DNA of 64,000 nt from the NCBI RefSeq assembly GCF_009727055.1, contig NC_052352.1, positions 26,975,322-27,039,321 on the forward strand. The letters run 5' to 3'. This document shows, in pieces, positions 9,621 through 22,100 of this stretch. Source of the stretch: Benincasa hispida (taxonomy: Eukaryota > Streptophyta > Magnoliopsida > Cucurbitales > Cucurbitaceae). Below the pieces are notes generated by a model, which made no database searches, was not told the DNA's origin, and saw only the letters and a program-made list of their open reading frames with translations. The translations under genes and the position numbers were made by a program. Numbering within the stretch: the first letter of the stretch is position 1; every line of letters starts with the position of its first letter.

Positions 9621-11089
9621 ATTGCTCAGTTTCGGTGAATATTCGTATAACTTTTCTTCATATTGCTATACGATTGTCTAACTATTTTTCATTTTTTATA
9701 TATAAAATATCATTCTGGAAATAATTTGGTGAAGAGAACTTTTTGTGGGGTTGTAAATAAATTAAATTTGGTGGAGGAATTTTTAGTGTTGAAATGTGAA
9801 AAATAATTTTTTGTCAATTATTTTTGGATAAAATAATTTTTTTGAATAAATTTTTGAGGTGGAGAATTTTTTGTGAATTAATTTGGTAGGATGGTTGTTG
9901 AAGTTAAAAGTGAGAATTTAGTAAGAAGCATAAGAGTAATTGTACAATCAATATTTTTCATGCTTACATCATTTTCATCATCAAGGGATTAAAAAAATTT
10001 GTCTTTCAAAAATAGGTCAGAAATACAAAATCATACTCCAAATAAGTCATTTTTGTCAATTTTTCGTATTCTGATTCCAAGATTGGAGACTAAGAAAATA
10101 AAATGGGCAAACCCTAGGAATTGAACATGAGTTAATGCTAGAAATCGCTGAAGTCATGGGCCTTTTGGGCCTGAAGAATGGGCCTGCTATTTGGTTGAAA
10201 TACCATAGGCTTCCTGGGCCCAAAGAATTTTATGATGGTAAAATTAGGCTATAAAATAATTTATAGGAAAATTAGCAAAGGTGTCCTTATTTATATTGTT
10301 AAAAAAAATTAGTCATAGAAAGGTTTAATTCATAGCTTAGCTCAACGGTAATTAGTATCCACTCTCCTTACCTAAAAGAAAAACTATTTTAGTTTATGTT
10401 ATTTTTGGATTGGTCTAATTTAGTCATTGTGATTTTAACCGTCGTTTGTTTCTTTTGTTATTTTGACACGTTTAGCTTTTATCCATTTCAAATGTTGTAA
10501 TATCATCACATATTTTTTTGTCTACATATTTTCAAAAACCAAGAATTAAGTATTTTGATTCATTTTTGTCTCACATTTCAATCGCAATTTCAACCTGCAA
10601 TATATTCACTAAAACTTTTTAACATGGCATTATAACTTTATAACTGGGGATTTTCATTGTGTATAAAATCTATGTCAAGATTTTGTAAACATGGACTAGA
10701 GATTAAAATATATCAAAATTAAAAGTATAAAGAGACTAAAGAGAATATTTTTAATATTTATAGACTAAAATAGACAAAAACTTAAAAGTGTATGAAAAAA
10801 AATTAAACAAATACTAAAATTGGGTGGTTTTTTTTTATATGCATGAATATATAATAATTATGAAGTTACTATTCAACTAACTATCCAACACTTTATTTCT
10901 CATTTTGCTCCTTTTCTAATTCTTATTTTGCCTAAATTCATTTTTTAATTTATAAGAGATCATTTAATATTGGCATATTACATATATTTAATTTTTGAAA
11001 GAAAGTTAATAGGCTATATTTACTTTCTATTCTTTTAACTTCGGTAAAAGTAACGCACTTTCCATTAAATATAGTTTACCTCTTATGTG
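9621..11089. other. AT-rich spacer, no gene seen
   Basis: No coding region is supported. The only distinctive patch is a cluster of four TGGGCC words at 10157-10220 (site II type). From about 10390 to 10830 weakly complementary 'ttttagt' / 'actaaaa' stretches suggest a decayed fold-back repeat. Confidence 0.55.
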
Positions 11090-11694
11090 TAGGAGTGAGT
11101 ATGGTAGATCGAAAAATCGATCCAATCGACTCAAACCGGCCGAAATCAAGTCGGACGATCGGAAATTGACAAACTTCGGTTAGTGTCGATTTATGTTTTT
11201 TGAACTGATGTGAAAGTCGATCGGTTAGACCCGACCCGACCGATTTAGTATTTAAAAAGAAACTAAATATTTTATTTTTAATATTTATACGTTGTCAAAT
11301 CAAATCATATCAATATTTTATTTTTAATACCTCTATTCCATAACCATAAGTATTAAATGTGAAATGGCATCCTCAATTCTGAATTACTATCACAAATTAA
11401 GAGAGAAAACTAAACATGATTGATAAAGAAGAAAAATGAATACTTTTGATAATTAATTTAATTTATATTAAAAAATTGCTATTTATAATTATAATGATTT
11501 ATAACTAAATATAACTTTTACCTAATAGCAAATAGTACTAACTACTAAGTAGTAAAATGTAAATAATTAATTATTAAATATAGAAATTTTTTTAAGAATA
11601 TTATTTGGNNNNNNNNNNNNNNNNNATCGATTCTTCTCGATTCGACATCGATCTGGTCGGAAAACCGACCCCGACCGGCTGATGATTGCCCCTA
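11090..11694. mobile_element. hAT-type non-autonomous element with assembly gap
   Basis: Ends are TAGGAGTG... on the left and ...TTGCCCCTA on the right, matching the TAGGGG-type terminal repeats of plant hAT elements. Flanking 8-mers CTTATGTG (11082-11089) and CTTACGTG (11695-11702) differ at one base and fit the 8-bp duplication made by hAT transposases. The inner ends are rich in CGATC and CCGACC words in inverted orientation. The middle is AT-rich, has no reading frame and contains an N run, so the true length is unknown. Confidence 0.75.
11609..11625. other. Assembly gap (17 Ns)
   Basis: A run of 17 N bases inside the hAT-type element. The left side is AT-rich and the right side abruptly GC-rich with CGAT words, so the gap probably hides more than 17 bases. 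Confidence 0.98.
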
Positions 11695-11702
11695 CTTACG
11701 TG

Positions 11703-13452
11703 ATAACCTATTTTTAATAAAGTTTTTAAGCAAGATGTTTATGACCTAATATATAAATATCCAAAATATTACCAGATATAGTTAAATCTATCTATATCTC
11801 TCGATTCTCATATTAAAAATGAGAAGAATCTTGATCTATATTAAATAATAAAATGTAAATATACCAATAAATCTATATTAATACGTGACGTTTGACAAAA
11901 TAATGTAGTTGATTGATGATTTTTTAAGACTCTTTAAACTTGTTCTAAATTATATAGATGATTAATAGGAAATCTATCTTACTTTTGTTTAATTTATTTA
12001 GAGTAATAATTCTAATAATTAACCATTCTAATAATTAATTTTTTTTTTTTTGTACCATATGACACTCTTAGCTTACCAAAAAAAAAAAAAAAAAACTTTC
12101 TTGAATCACTTAAGACCAATATCATCAACCATCCACATCATTTGGTTGACTAATGTGTAATAGTTATTAACAAACATTCATAGGGAAAAAACAAACCAAA
12201 AAATTGTCACCAAAGTCATTGCCTCAACTAATTTAGGACATGAGTTTATATTTATTCCTTTCTCCCCCCTACTAACAAACATAATTACAAATCCCCCACA
12301 TTTTCAAACATCAATTTGTTAAAACACCCACATCCATCATTGACTTAATTTTCATGGTGAAATGATCTTCATCTTATCTTCTTATACCAATTTTTTAAAT
12401 TAGGTACCAAATTATAAAAAGAACATTAGTAAAAAAAAAAAAAAAATCTGATGATGGATTGGATTTTACTCAGATTGAAGTTGATTACCCTTTGAAATAA
12501 ATTCTTTTGAATTTTATATATATTTAATGAATAATTAACTATCTTTTCAATGGGGTTAATTTAGAAATAATCTAATTAATTAAAATATATACTTTTAACA
12601 AAACAATCAAAAGTTTGAACTCTACACACTATAGGTTGAATTAGAGATGGAAAAATCTTCAAGGACTCAACAATGACCTGAAAATAGTAAGCAAAAATTA
12701 AAAGAAGTTCATTCAATTTTGGATAAATTACAAAAACCACCCTTAAAATATGGTGTTAGTTGTATCTTCGAACTTTCAATAGTAAAAATTGAGCCCTCAA
12801 ATTATACAAGTGAATCCTCCAACTTATAATAATTGTAGAAATTAGACATCCAAATGATAAAAACTTATTTGAAGTTCAATGTTTATCCTTTATCGTGGAG
12901 TTTCAATCACTATTAAAAATTTGACAGTTGAAATTATGACTACCATCATATTTGAGGGTGATCTTAAAAATGGGATGAATTATAAATTTTCTCTTAGGTT
13001 TCTTAGTTTTTTCAATAATTTTTTGTCTAACAGATCATGTCCGGTGAAGTTATCATAAATCAATATTAACATTAGTTAGTAATAAGCATATAATTAAAAT
13101 TTTACAAAATTTAAAGGAGTAAATTTAAACTTTTTAAATACTGGGACTAAATTGAAAAAAAATATATCTAAACATTAAAGACGATTAAATACTTGGTTAA
13201 AAATATCATATTCTTCTCGTATTTTTTGGTTGATCCAAAAAATCCCTCTTACTCAACCCATCTACCCTAATTTTCCCTAAACAAATTTGCAATTAAAAAA
13301 AAAACATTTTATTTACGATGGATAGGTGTGTACACACATATTAAGAGAAAATAAAATCAAAGTGAAAAAGAAAATAGAAGGAGAAGAAACAAATATATTT
13401 AATCCAAAAACAAAAAAGAAAAAAGAAGGGTAAAGGCTATGGATTACTGTTG
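11703..13452. other. AT-rich spacer with one fold-back repeat
   Basis: No gene is supported. It includes homopolymer A runs (12077-12095, 12430-12446). The 12721-12999 segment is listed separately. The last 100 bases are probably the 3' untranslated region of the OXS3-like gene on the minus strand. Confidence 0.55.
12721..12999. repeat. Fold-back (MITE-like) repeat
   Basis: The left end (about AATTACAAAAACCACCCTTA) and the reverse complement of the right end (about AATTCATCCCATTTTTAAGATCACCCTC) are related, and the similarity continues inward, giving an imperfect inverted repeat of about 280 bp. Many plant MITEs have this look. No convincing target duplication could be assigned, so the family is open. 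Confidence 0.45.
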
Positions 13453-14323
13453 TCAATCAAGACCATGGTGCTGCTGTTGCAGATCCGCCATAGAAAAGCT
13501 TCTTGACTTGAAGCTCATCGATTTCCTCTCATGAAAATCTGTAACTCTTTTTCCTTTCGGTTCTTCGTCTTCCTCGGAAGAATATGGAGCACGTGATTCT
13601 TCTTCTTCTTCTTCTTCTTCTTCATCGTCGTCATCGTATTCTTCTCTCAGCGCTAACAGAGGCATCGACTTAGGGTTTGGCCATGTGTAGAACGACGACG
13701 ATTTCTTGGCCAATTTCGTCGCAATCAGAACTCGTCTTCTCTTATTGAATGAATTTTCAGGTTTCTCAATATCTTTCACTGATTTCGCCTCTGCTAGGTT
13801 CACAAACGATTTCGATTTTCCAGAAAAATGATTCGATAAGCCTCTCCTGATTTAAAATTTTCAACAAATCTCAAATTGAGACCAGCAGATTGAAGATAGA
13901 TAACACGATTTCTTTAAACAGTTTTTTAATCGAATCCATTCATTGAGTTTATCTCCATCAATTAAACGATTAAACAACAGATAAACACAAAAAAGTTCAG
14001 GAAAAAACATCAAAACTAACTTACTTAATCGGAAGAGACTCTTCCAACGATCCAAGAGAGACGAATCCTGCATTTAATTTACTCCGAACTTCCTCACGAT
14101 CTCCTCCAGTGGATGAAACGCTCTCGTTGTCGCTATCATCATCAGGAACTCCGATCGACGAAGAGGAATCAGAACGGTAATCGATTTCATCCTCCTCCGG
14201 AGCTTTACCGGAAACGAAAGTTCTGAAATCAAGGCGATGCTCGAGCGGCGGCGGCGGAGGAGGAGGAGGAGAAGTGGCGGTCCGATCTCTGAGGAAAGAG
14301 GGAGGAGGGAAGAGGACCTCCAT
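13453..14323 (-). CDS. OXIDATIVE STRESS 3 (OXS3)-like protein, two exons
   Basis: Nuclear stress-tolerance factor family; Arabidopsis OXS3 is reported to help tolerance to heavy metals and oxidants. Exon 1 is 14323-14025 and exon 2 is 13846-13453, joined across a GTAAGT..CAG intron, giving 230 residues. Visible order: polyproline near residues 18-26; [20 protein letters not shown] at about 39-58; then the conserved core [20 protein letters not shown], which spans the splice junction near residue 100; then [14 protein letters not shown] with a basic nuclear-localisation-like patch; then PKSMPLLAL. The C-terminal third carries a run of aspartates and glutamates coded by a GAA/GAC microsatellite (13587-13635). 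The start was chosen as the first ATG before the conserved serine-rich block. The reading frame is intact. The function is from the family, not shown by the sequence. Confidence 0.88.
13587..13635 (-). repeat. Trinucleotide microsatellite in the OXS3-like exon 2
   Basis: TTC/TCG repeats on the plus strand encode the Glu/Asp run of the OXS3-like protein. Length changes would stay in frame and alter only the acidic stretch. Confidence 0.85.
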
Positions 14324-16455
14324 GATGGGGCAGAATGAGAATCGGACGGAGGAGGAAGTGGCGGAGAGGGGTTCTTCTAGGGATCGCCGGTAGAAGCTTC
14401 GTTGTCATGAAACGGTGGGTGAAAGAGATAGTGATGGCCTTAACAGAGAGAGAGATGAACAGAGTGGAATAGAAAAAATCTATCCATAAAAGAAAGAGCT
14501 GCAAAAAAGGAAGCAACTGATTTTTTGTTTTTGTTTTTCTTTTTAAAAAAACAAAATTGGAAAATTTTGGACAAGTTTTATCCAAATTATGGAAACAAAT
14601 ACTATTGGTCTATTCCTAAAAAGAAAAATATGTATAATAATAAATAACAAAACTAAAGACACTATTGGTCTAAATTTTAAACTTATTTCTTGTTCTTGTG
14701 AGTGGAATTGCAAATTTCGAGATTATTTTTTTTTTCAAATTAGTGCAAAATATGTTTGTAATAATTTAAAATTAATTTTAATAGTATAAAAATTGTGTTT
14801 AAAAATATTAAATTGATTTTAAATTATTAAATGAAAATCGAAACTAATTATTTTAAATACCCTTTCACATGTAATATTTAATTTGATTATTCGATTTTCA
14901 CTGGGTTTTTTAATTTTAAAAATTATATAATAAAATTTATGATTATTAATTTTGTGTTCAATAGGATTTTTTTATTTTTACTTCGTATTTTGTAGGTCTT
15001 AAAATTTATATGAGATCTATCATATAGGAATTCATAATAATTCAAAGGTCTATTGTATAGTTTATAGGGTTATTGTTATTATTTTTTATTTAAAAAATAT
15101 TTTTTTAGTACACAAAAAACTTTAACCTATTATAAATGATTAACTTTAATGTTAAACTTCTTTTTTTAAAAAAAAGATCTTCTTTAAATAGCTTGATGTA
15201 CTACCAATCAAATTAATTGGGACACCTAAATTAAAATTATTTAAGCTCTATTTTCTCAAATGTTGTTTACATTTACACTTTTTTTTATAGATGCAAAAGT
15301 TAAAATTCAAACCAAATCCTTTAAATTTCACCATATGATTGGATTCAACCATGTTTAAATCTCTCAATTAATATTTTAAATCTATCTTAAAATAAGAATT
15401 ATACATCTACATTCGTTTTTTTTATCGTGCTATTTTACTTCACTGATATAAGAGAATGAATTCATCATATATATATTCTATAGGATAAGTGTCTAGTACT
15501 TAATAATTGTGTTACATTAGAATGGTTCAATTTAATCATGTTCAAATTATCTCTACTAATATTTCTAAAATTATATAATATATAAATTTAGGATGAGAAA
15601 TCGATTTTTTTTTTTTTAATTTTTAACCAACCTTTCTCATATCTCAATTCTTAAGTTAGACTAAGTTGATACGTCGACCAAGTAATTGAAATTTGAATTA
15701 TTTGAAAATTTTCTCTAATGGTCAAAATCTTACTTTATGGCATTCTTTTATTTGAATCAATTTTTTTTTTTTTTCAATTGAGGAAAGGAAATTTCTACTA
15801 ATAGTAATAATTACAAGCAAATGGATGAAACGATGCCGTATTGCCCCCGGAATAAATTTTGACTTGTTCAAGATGACGTGGTAAAGATAGGGGACAGAAA
15901 TATATTTAGAATTTTCTTTTTTTTAGTCTTTATATTTTTAATTTTAGTTTATTTTAATATTATACTTTTAATTTTATTTCATTTGGACTCTTTTAACTTC
16001 AAAAAAAACTATTGATTTTAGTCTTAAAAAATAAATAAATAAAATAAAAATAAAAATAATCAAAATGGTCATTTTTTAAAACTATACCGAAATGAACCAA
16101 AATAAAAAAGTATAGACGTAAATATATTATTTAAACAAAAAATTTTCATGCTACTTCCTATCTTTGTCTCTCATAAAAGATTATTTAGGACATGTGTATG
16201 ACTCATAAATTTAAATAATAGAATTTTCTTTAGGAGTTTTCTTTTTATAATAGTCATTTAATACTGTTAGAATGCACATAATTAGTAAAAGATGTTGATG
16301 TAACAATCAATTAATAAAAGAAGTTAACATATTATGATAATATAAAATTCTCTAATAAAATATATGGTAGTATTTGAAATTTTATCGATGGGAGAAATTT
16401 TCTAATACTACGAGAGTGTTATATTCCCTTTATACGAAAATTTTCCATACTCAGG
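14324..16455. other. 5' flank of OXS3-like gene and AT-rich spacer
   Basis: The first 200 bases must hold the leader and promoter of the minus-strand OXS3-like gene; a CT/GA-rich patch sits at 14434-14460. The rest is AT-rich with poly-T/poly-A tracts. No gene, RNA gene or confident element was seen. Confidence 0.55.
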
Positions 16456-16818
16456 TGTTGGGATTGGCAACATCCCACGTCAGTAATTTTTTTGAGGAGG
16501 AGGTGGGCTCCAACTCTATAAATGGAGCCCATCTCCTTAGTTTTTTACATATCTCAATTAGCAAAATACTTCAAACTTTTGTATGCTTATTAAATTTCAT
16601 CTTTTGTATTTCTACTTCGAGAGTGGGAAAAAAATGTGTGAGTAGACAAAAGCTTTTAAGAGAGTGATTTTTGCAAGGGGGTTGGGAGTGAGAGTTTTTC
16701 TCCAATTTGGAAGTTTTTCACGTAAATTCTTGTATTCTTAGATTTATTGCTTTCTTTTAATTTTCTTATTATTTTCTGCTTATTACCTGTGGTAGAAGTG
16801 AGAGTTTTTTTTCCAACA
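16456..16818 (+). repeat. 5' LTR of the gag-only copia element
   Basis: 363 bp, TGTTGGG...CCAACA. It contains CTCTATAAATGGAGC (about 16514-16528), a good TATA box for the element, with the expected transcript start just downstream. Confidence 0.8.
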
Positions 16819-16820
16819 AG

Positions 16821-16832
16821 TGGTATCAAAAC
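16821..16832 (+). other. Primer-binding site of the gag-only copia element
   Basis: TGGTATCAAAAC, a common variant of the initiator-methionine-tRNA primer site in plant copia elements, two bases after the 5' LTR. Confidence 0.75.
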
Positions 16833-16907
16833 ATCAGGTATTGTTTGATCTTTCACATCATAAAAGAATTTTTGATACAGGTTGTGGTATCATGAATAGT
16901 GTTAGAT

Positions 16908-17744
16908 ATGTCAACCTTTATGAGTTCAATAAATTTCAATGTGGGAAAATTTGATGGAAGAAACAACTTTGGCTTGTGGCAAATGCAAGTCAAGGATGTG
17001 TTGATACAAGCTAGATTACATAAGGCATTGAAGGGAAGACTGGGCATTGATGCTTCTAAAGAGTTGTGCGGTGATGGTGATCCAGGAGAGTCATGTAGTA
17101 GTTCTAGTAAAAGTTCTAAGATATCCAACATGAGCGATGAAGATTGGGAGGAGATGAATCTGAGAGCTGTAAGTGTAATCAAGCTAAATTTGGCTAAAAA
17201 TATTCTTGCAAATGTGCATGAAATTTTGACAGCTAAAGAGGTTTTGGAGAAGGTTGAAGCAATGTATCAGGCAAAAATCTCAAATCAGTTGTACCTAAAA
17301 GTGTAGTTTCCCACGTTGTGAATGGTGGAAGGTACAAAAATCTCAGGTCATCTGAGTATTCTCAATGACATCGTTTCTGAGTTGGAAGTGATATGAGTGA
17401 AGATAGAAGATGAAGATAAGGCGCTCTAATTCATCTGGTCACTTCCTCCTTCTTATGGATACATGAAACCAATTTTCATGTACAGGAAAGAAACTTTAGA
17501 TTTTGCTAAGGTTACTAGTAAACTTTTGTTAGATGAAAAAAGACTGAAGAGTGAAGGGCATACTTCACAAGAGAATTCAACAATGGTCGCTAGCAAATAT
17601 AAAAGGAAAGAGTTCGTGCAGAAAAGGGCTTGCTGGATAAGTGGACAATTTGGACATATGAAAAAAGATTGTCCTAATAGAGCAAGTTCGTCAAAAGACT
17701 CCGAGTTAGATGCTAGCATTGCCTTTCTTGCTAGGGGGAGATAG
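16908..17744 (+). pseudogene. Copia gag, broken
   Basis: The first part (16908-17306) encodes a copia gag N-terminus: KFDGRNNFGLWQMQVKDVL near its start, a typical 'F-x-G-x-N-F-x-x-W' block, and an alpha-helical capsid segment up to YQAKISNQLYLK. A stop and frame change follow at about 17300-17460. The second part (17463-17744) continues with the gag C-terminus and a zinc knuckle CWISGQFGHMKKDC, where the second of the three expected cysteines is replaced by serine. After the glycine-rich end the protease that would follow is absent. Confidence 0.8.
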
Positions 17745-18095
17745 TGATCACCTCTGAAGAGACAAAAATTCATCCTCGTGGTATGTCTACTTTACCATGA
17801 TAGAGGATGTGATGTTAGCGGCTCCACGAGTTTGCACACGAGGCACTCGTCGGGCCGTTGGTGCGAGACTTCTTTGGGAAAAAGAACTTGACTTGACAGT
17901 CATACAAGATGTGTGGTGGAAGTTATGTTGATGGTTGAAAGAATTCCAAACGAGCTAAGTAGGTGGAAGTTACACCATAAATATTAGCAAGATTTTATCG
18001 ACGTGACGAAAAAGGAAATTCTTGGATGATAGTATTCCAAGTATCTACTCGTTATGGTGGAATGATTTATAATTCTTTCAATTGGGAATTATGAT

Positions 18096-18515
18096 TGTTG
18101 GGGAAGACAATGGACGCTTTAGAAGATGTGGCTTCTATAAATATCTTGCCTAGGGGGTGGGCTCCAACCCTATAAACGGAACCCATCTCCTTAGTTTTTT
18201 TTACATGTCTCAATTAGCAAAATATTTTAAACTTTTGTATGCTAACTAAATTTCCTCTTTTGCATTTTCTACTTCGAGAGTAGGAAAAAGAAAAAGGGTG
18301 TGAGTAAACAAAATCTTTGAAGAGAGTGATTTTTGTAATTGGGATCGATGAGAGATTTTTGTGTGATTATAGCAATTTGTCACATAGTAAATTTTGTTGG
18401 TTCGTAATTTTTCTCCAATTTAGGACTTTTCCATTCTTATGTTATTAGATTTATTGCTTTCTTTTATTTTTCTTATTATTTTCTAAGGTATAAGTAGGAG
18501 GTTTTTTTCCCAATA
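18096..18515 (+). repeat. 3' LTR of the gag-only copia element
   Basis: 420 bp, TGTTGGGG...CCAATA. It matches the 5' LTR in the TATA-containing core but has diverged and differs by indels, so the insertion is not recent. Confidence 0.75.
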
Positions 18516-18599
18516 TCGGATAGTGTTGGAAAATTTCGTCTACTTGAGCATTCGACAAACCTAAGAGAGAGACCATAGTGTGGTATATATATGACTGGA

Positions 18600-19136
18600 A
18601 AAAAAAAATACATTTTTAGTCTCTAAATTTCAAAATGTTATAATTTTAGTTATTAGATTTGGAGTTCGTTTCAACTTAGTCTTTATGTTTCAAAATGTTA
18701 CAATTTTATCTTTGAAATTTTAATTTTTTTTTTTTATTTGATCCCTAGGTTTCAATCGTTATATCGTTAAATTTGACTTTTAACTAAATGATTACTTTTC
18801 ATATTTAGTGTTAATGTCTATTAATTATATTTTATTATTTTGTCTTATTATGAAAATTAAAATTAAAATTTCATAGTTACTTTTAATTAATTAATAGACA
18901 TTAATATCAGCTAAAAGTGAATATTTAATGTAAAATTGAGGTTAAGAATATAGATCTTAAAATATATAGATCAAATTAAAACAAAACTTAAATATCAAAG
19001 ATAACATTATACATTTTAAAATATACTGAATTAAGACCAAACTCAAAATTTAAATACTAAAAATGTCACATTTTAGAATTTAATAACTAAATAAAAACTA
19101 TATATAAAACCTAATAACCAAAAACATATTTTTTTC
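18600..19136. repeat. Long fold-back repeat (MITE-like)
   Basis: An imperfect inverted repeat of about 530 bp. The left arm (ATACATTTTTAGTCTCTAAA...) is matched by the reverse complement of the right arm (ending TAATAACCAAAAACATAT), and the similarity runs inward to near the centre, where TTAATGTCTATTAATTA occurs in both orientations. No coding capacity. Target duplication not resolved. Confidence 0.6.
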
Positions 19137-22100
19137 CCTTTCCCCATAATTAACCTTATCGCGTTTTCTTTAATTGGATAAAATAAAAAAGGGGTCCCAC
19201 TTTGTTGATATATTTTAGGTACGCATCTTTTCTCTGGCCTTTTTTCTAAGCCAAATGAAATCCGAAATGATATCCATATCCGGTTCTAAATATGCGTACT
19301 AATTATAGCCCGACCCTATTCAATAATTAAACATTAAATACTGTTTCATTAAAAAAAAAAACAATGATAAATTATACATTAATTTTTTTTAGAATATTTA
19401 AATTACATATTTCTTTTAGTATAATTAAATTACATATTTATTTCTTATTAGTTTTTTTTTTTTTTATATATTGTCACTCATGTGAGATTAAATCTAGAAT
19501 ATGATATTCAAAAAAAAAAATCATTGTCAAAGTAACTCAACGATAATTGACATAATCTTATTCACTTTTCAACTTGATAGTTGTACTTAAAAACCTACAA
19601 TTTGCAGCTCTAATTATATTGAAAAATAAACCATTATTTATAAAGAATATTATTGTATTTTGTTTTGTTTAACTCTAATGTAAATGATATTTATAAGGTT
19701 TGAATTTTAATCCTTATTCGTTATTTGAGTTATATATAATTCAAACCTTATTCGTTATATATATATATATATATGACTCTTTTCGATAAGTATTTTATTT
19801 TTTATTTTTGGTCTTTAAAAATTAGTTAGTTCATTCTTGATTATTTCATTAAAAAAAAAAAAAAAGTTTCCTCTTAGTCTCTTATCATGAATTGCATCTT
19901 TATTAAAGATAAGAGTTGAGTTCTCAATCAAATATAAAAAATAGAAACAATTTTTTTAAAACAAATTACTTCTTTTAATTTTCAAATTCTGGTTTAGGTT
20001 TTTGAAATATTATTATAAAATAGATAACAAAATAAGAAATTTAGATGTAAAAAATGTATTTATAAACATAATTTTAAAAAGTAAAAGAAAAAAAATCAAA
20101 TGATTATCCAATCACAATGATGTAATTAGCTTTTTTAGGCAAAATATCTATATAATTAGTTAAGACTAGAGTAAAAGAACTTGTGTGTAATAAATTATTT
20201 TAGGATCGTACTTAAGAATAAATGACATAATTTTATTGATATTATAACAACTAAGTTTGTGCTTTAAAATCGTATCCAAAGATCATTGCTTTTTTTTTTT
20301 TTTGTTCTATATATATATATAAACATATATTTATATAGAATATCTTCCTATAGTTTATTAGCTTCATCAATTAATGGTTAGTCATGTTGGATTTTTAATA
20401 CTCAATAGTGCTATGAAACATTCAGTAAAAAAGTTTTTTTAATCTAATTTTGAAAAGTTAATATGAGCAAATATAGGGTGATAATTTTTCTGGAGTCTTT
20501 TAACTTTTTAACTTTTAAAGAAAAATGGTTAATGTTATGATAATTAATTAATCATTACTCAAATTAATAAACGTGTGTCATTCTTGAAAATAGTTAAGTA
20601 GGTAAAATAGTAACTGATAATTACATACCATCTTAGAGTTCAATGGTTTTATATTTTTAACTATAAAACTAAAGAAAATAAACGTTTGCAAATGTAAAAT
20701 AATTTTAATCGTGCCTAATTGATAATTTTTGTTTTGTAATGTTATTAAACATAAGTTCAATGCAAATCAAAACCTTATCCTAAGTTTTGTTCCCATTATA
20801 CATTTTCATAGATTATATTGCTTAAAATATTTAGACAATAGCTTTAATTAAAAGAAAAGTAATTGGGTTATAAATGAATTGGTCCATAGCTAATAAGGTC
20901 TCAATTAAAGCACTTCAAGAGTGCTTATCCACTAATATTTGTCTGTTTTTCTTTTTCTCTTTTTTTTTTCTTCTTATTTTTGATTCTATGGGTCTAATGA
21001 ATCAATCTACTTTTCCCCATTGATTTTTTTTTTAATAATTTTATTGTTTTTTCATTATATATATATTTTATTTTTGGATTAAAATATTAATCGTGAAGTC
21101 AAAGTGTTCAAATTTTGTTTTTATAATTTCAATACATCTTAAACTTTGTCAGGTAAAATAATGTCAAAATTAATTAAATAATAATGATAATACACCTAAA
21201 ATATATTTTTAATTTATAAAGTAAATGTTAATACCATCTCTTTTCGAAAAAGGTTAATAAAAACTAATAATATGAACTAAATTTAAGATTTATTAAAAAT
21301 TTAAAATTAAATTTAAAAATTTAAAAGTAAGATTGTTTTCAAATATAAAAAAATGAATCAATTTATTTATAAATATACAAAATATTATTATCTACATTTA
21401 GAAATATTTGAAATAATTTTACTATTTAAAATAATCACCGTTAAAAATATTTGAAATTAATGGAATAAAATTGAAAATAAAGATTAAAAGTTAACTATTG
21501 AATTGAACAACTAATAATTTCAATCAAATTCTAGAAGATAAGCTTTTGTGTCTATCTATTTTTGACTTCTCAAATCCTAATCTTTATCCCATCTATCTTT
21601 GACTTTATTAGAAACATTATTCATGCACTCATTTAACTTTCGTTATATGATAATGACTTTTTTTTTTCCTTTTGAAATGAATTTTAATTTTGTTACCTCT
21701 AAAATACCATATAGGTTTTGAATAATACATAAATTAAATGAGGATAACGACACATCTTTTTCTAAAGCAAATCATTTGTTTAATCTATTTCATCAATGAT
21801 GTGGAAAATAAATAAGATTCTTCTCTAAATTATGAATTAGAACTTATGTTAAAAAATATAATATATCTATCTAAAATCAATTAGAGAGTTTTTTTTTAAA
21901 TGAAAAAAAAAAAAGCCATAATCTATCAACTTTGTCTAACATATCTTAAACTTATTAATTTTCAATATTGTATTGAGATATTATTTTAAATAATAAAATT
22001 ACTAAAAATATTTAAAAATAATTATAAAATATCACCGTTTATTTGCGATAGACCGTGGTAGACAATGAAATTTACTATATTTGTAAATATTTTGGTTCAT

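Larger units (their letters stand above)
16456..18515 (+). mobile_element. Gag-only Ty1/copia derivative (non-autonomous)
   Basis: Direct repeats 16456-16818 and 18096-18515 share TGTTGGG starts, a long common block (GGTGGGCTCCAAC ... TCTACTTCGAGAGT) and CCAACA/CCAATA ends. A TGGTATCAAAAC primer-binding site follows the first repeat at 16821. Between them only gag is recognisable; protease, integrase, reverse transcriptase and RNase H are missing. The 5' LTR is shorter because it lacks a block present in the 3' copy (near 18340-18400). No clean target duplication is seen (TCAGG on the left, TCGGA on the right). Confidence 0.8.

Noticed and set aside
10330..10370. tRNA-like words (TAGCTCAACGGTAATT), possible SINE head
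   Set aside because: Only a box-A-like word is present; no box B, no clover-leaf and no 3' tail. A similar phrase at 19535 suggests a common repeat, but the evidence is too thin.
15890..16140. Possible fold-back repeat
   Set aside because: The complementarity is mostly T-rich against A-rich low-complexity sequence; there are no defined ends.
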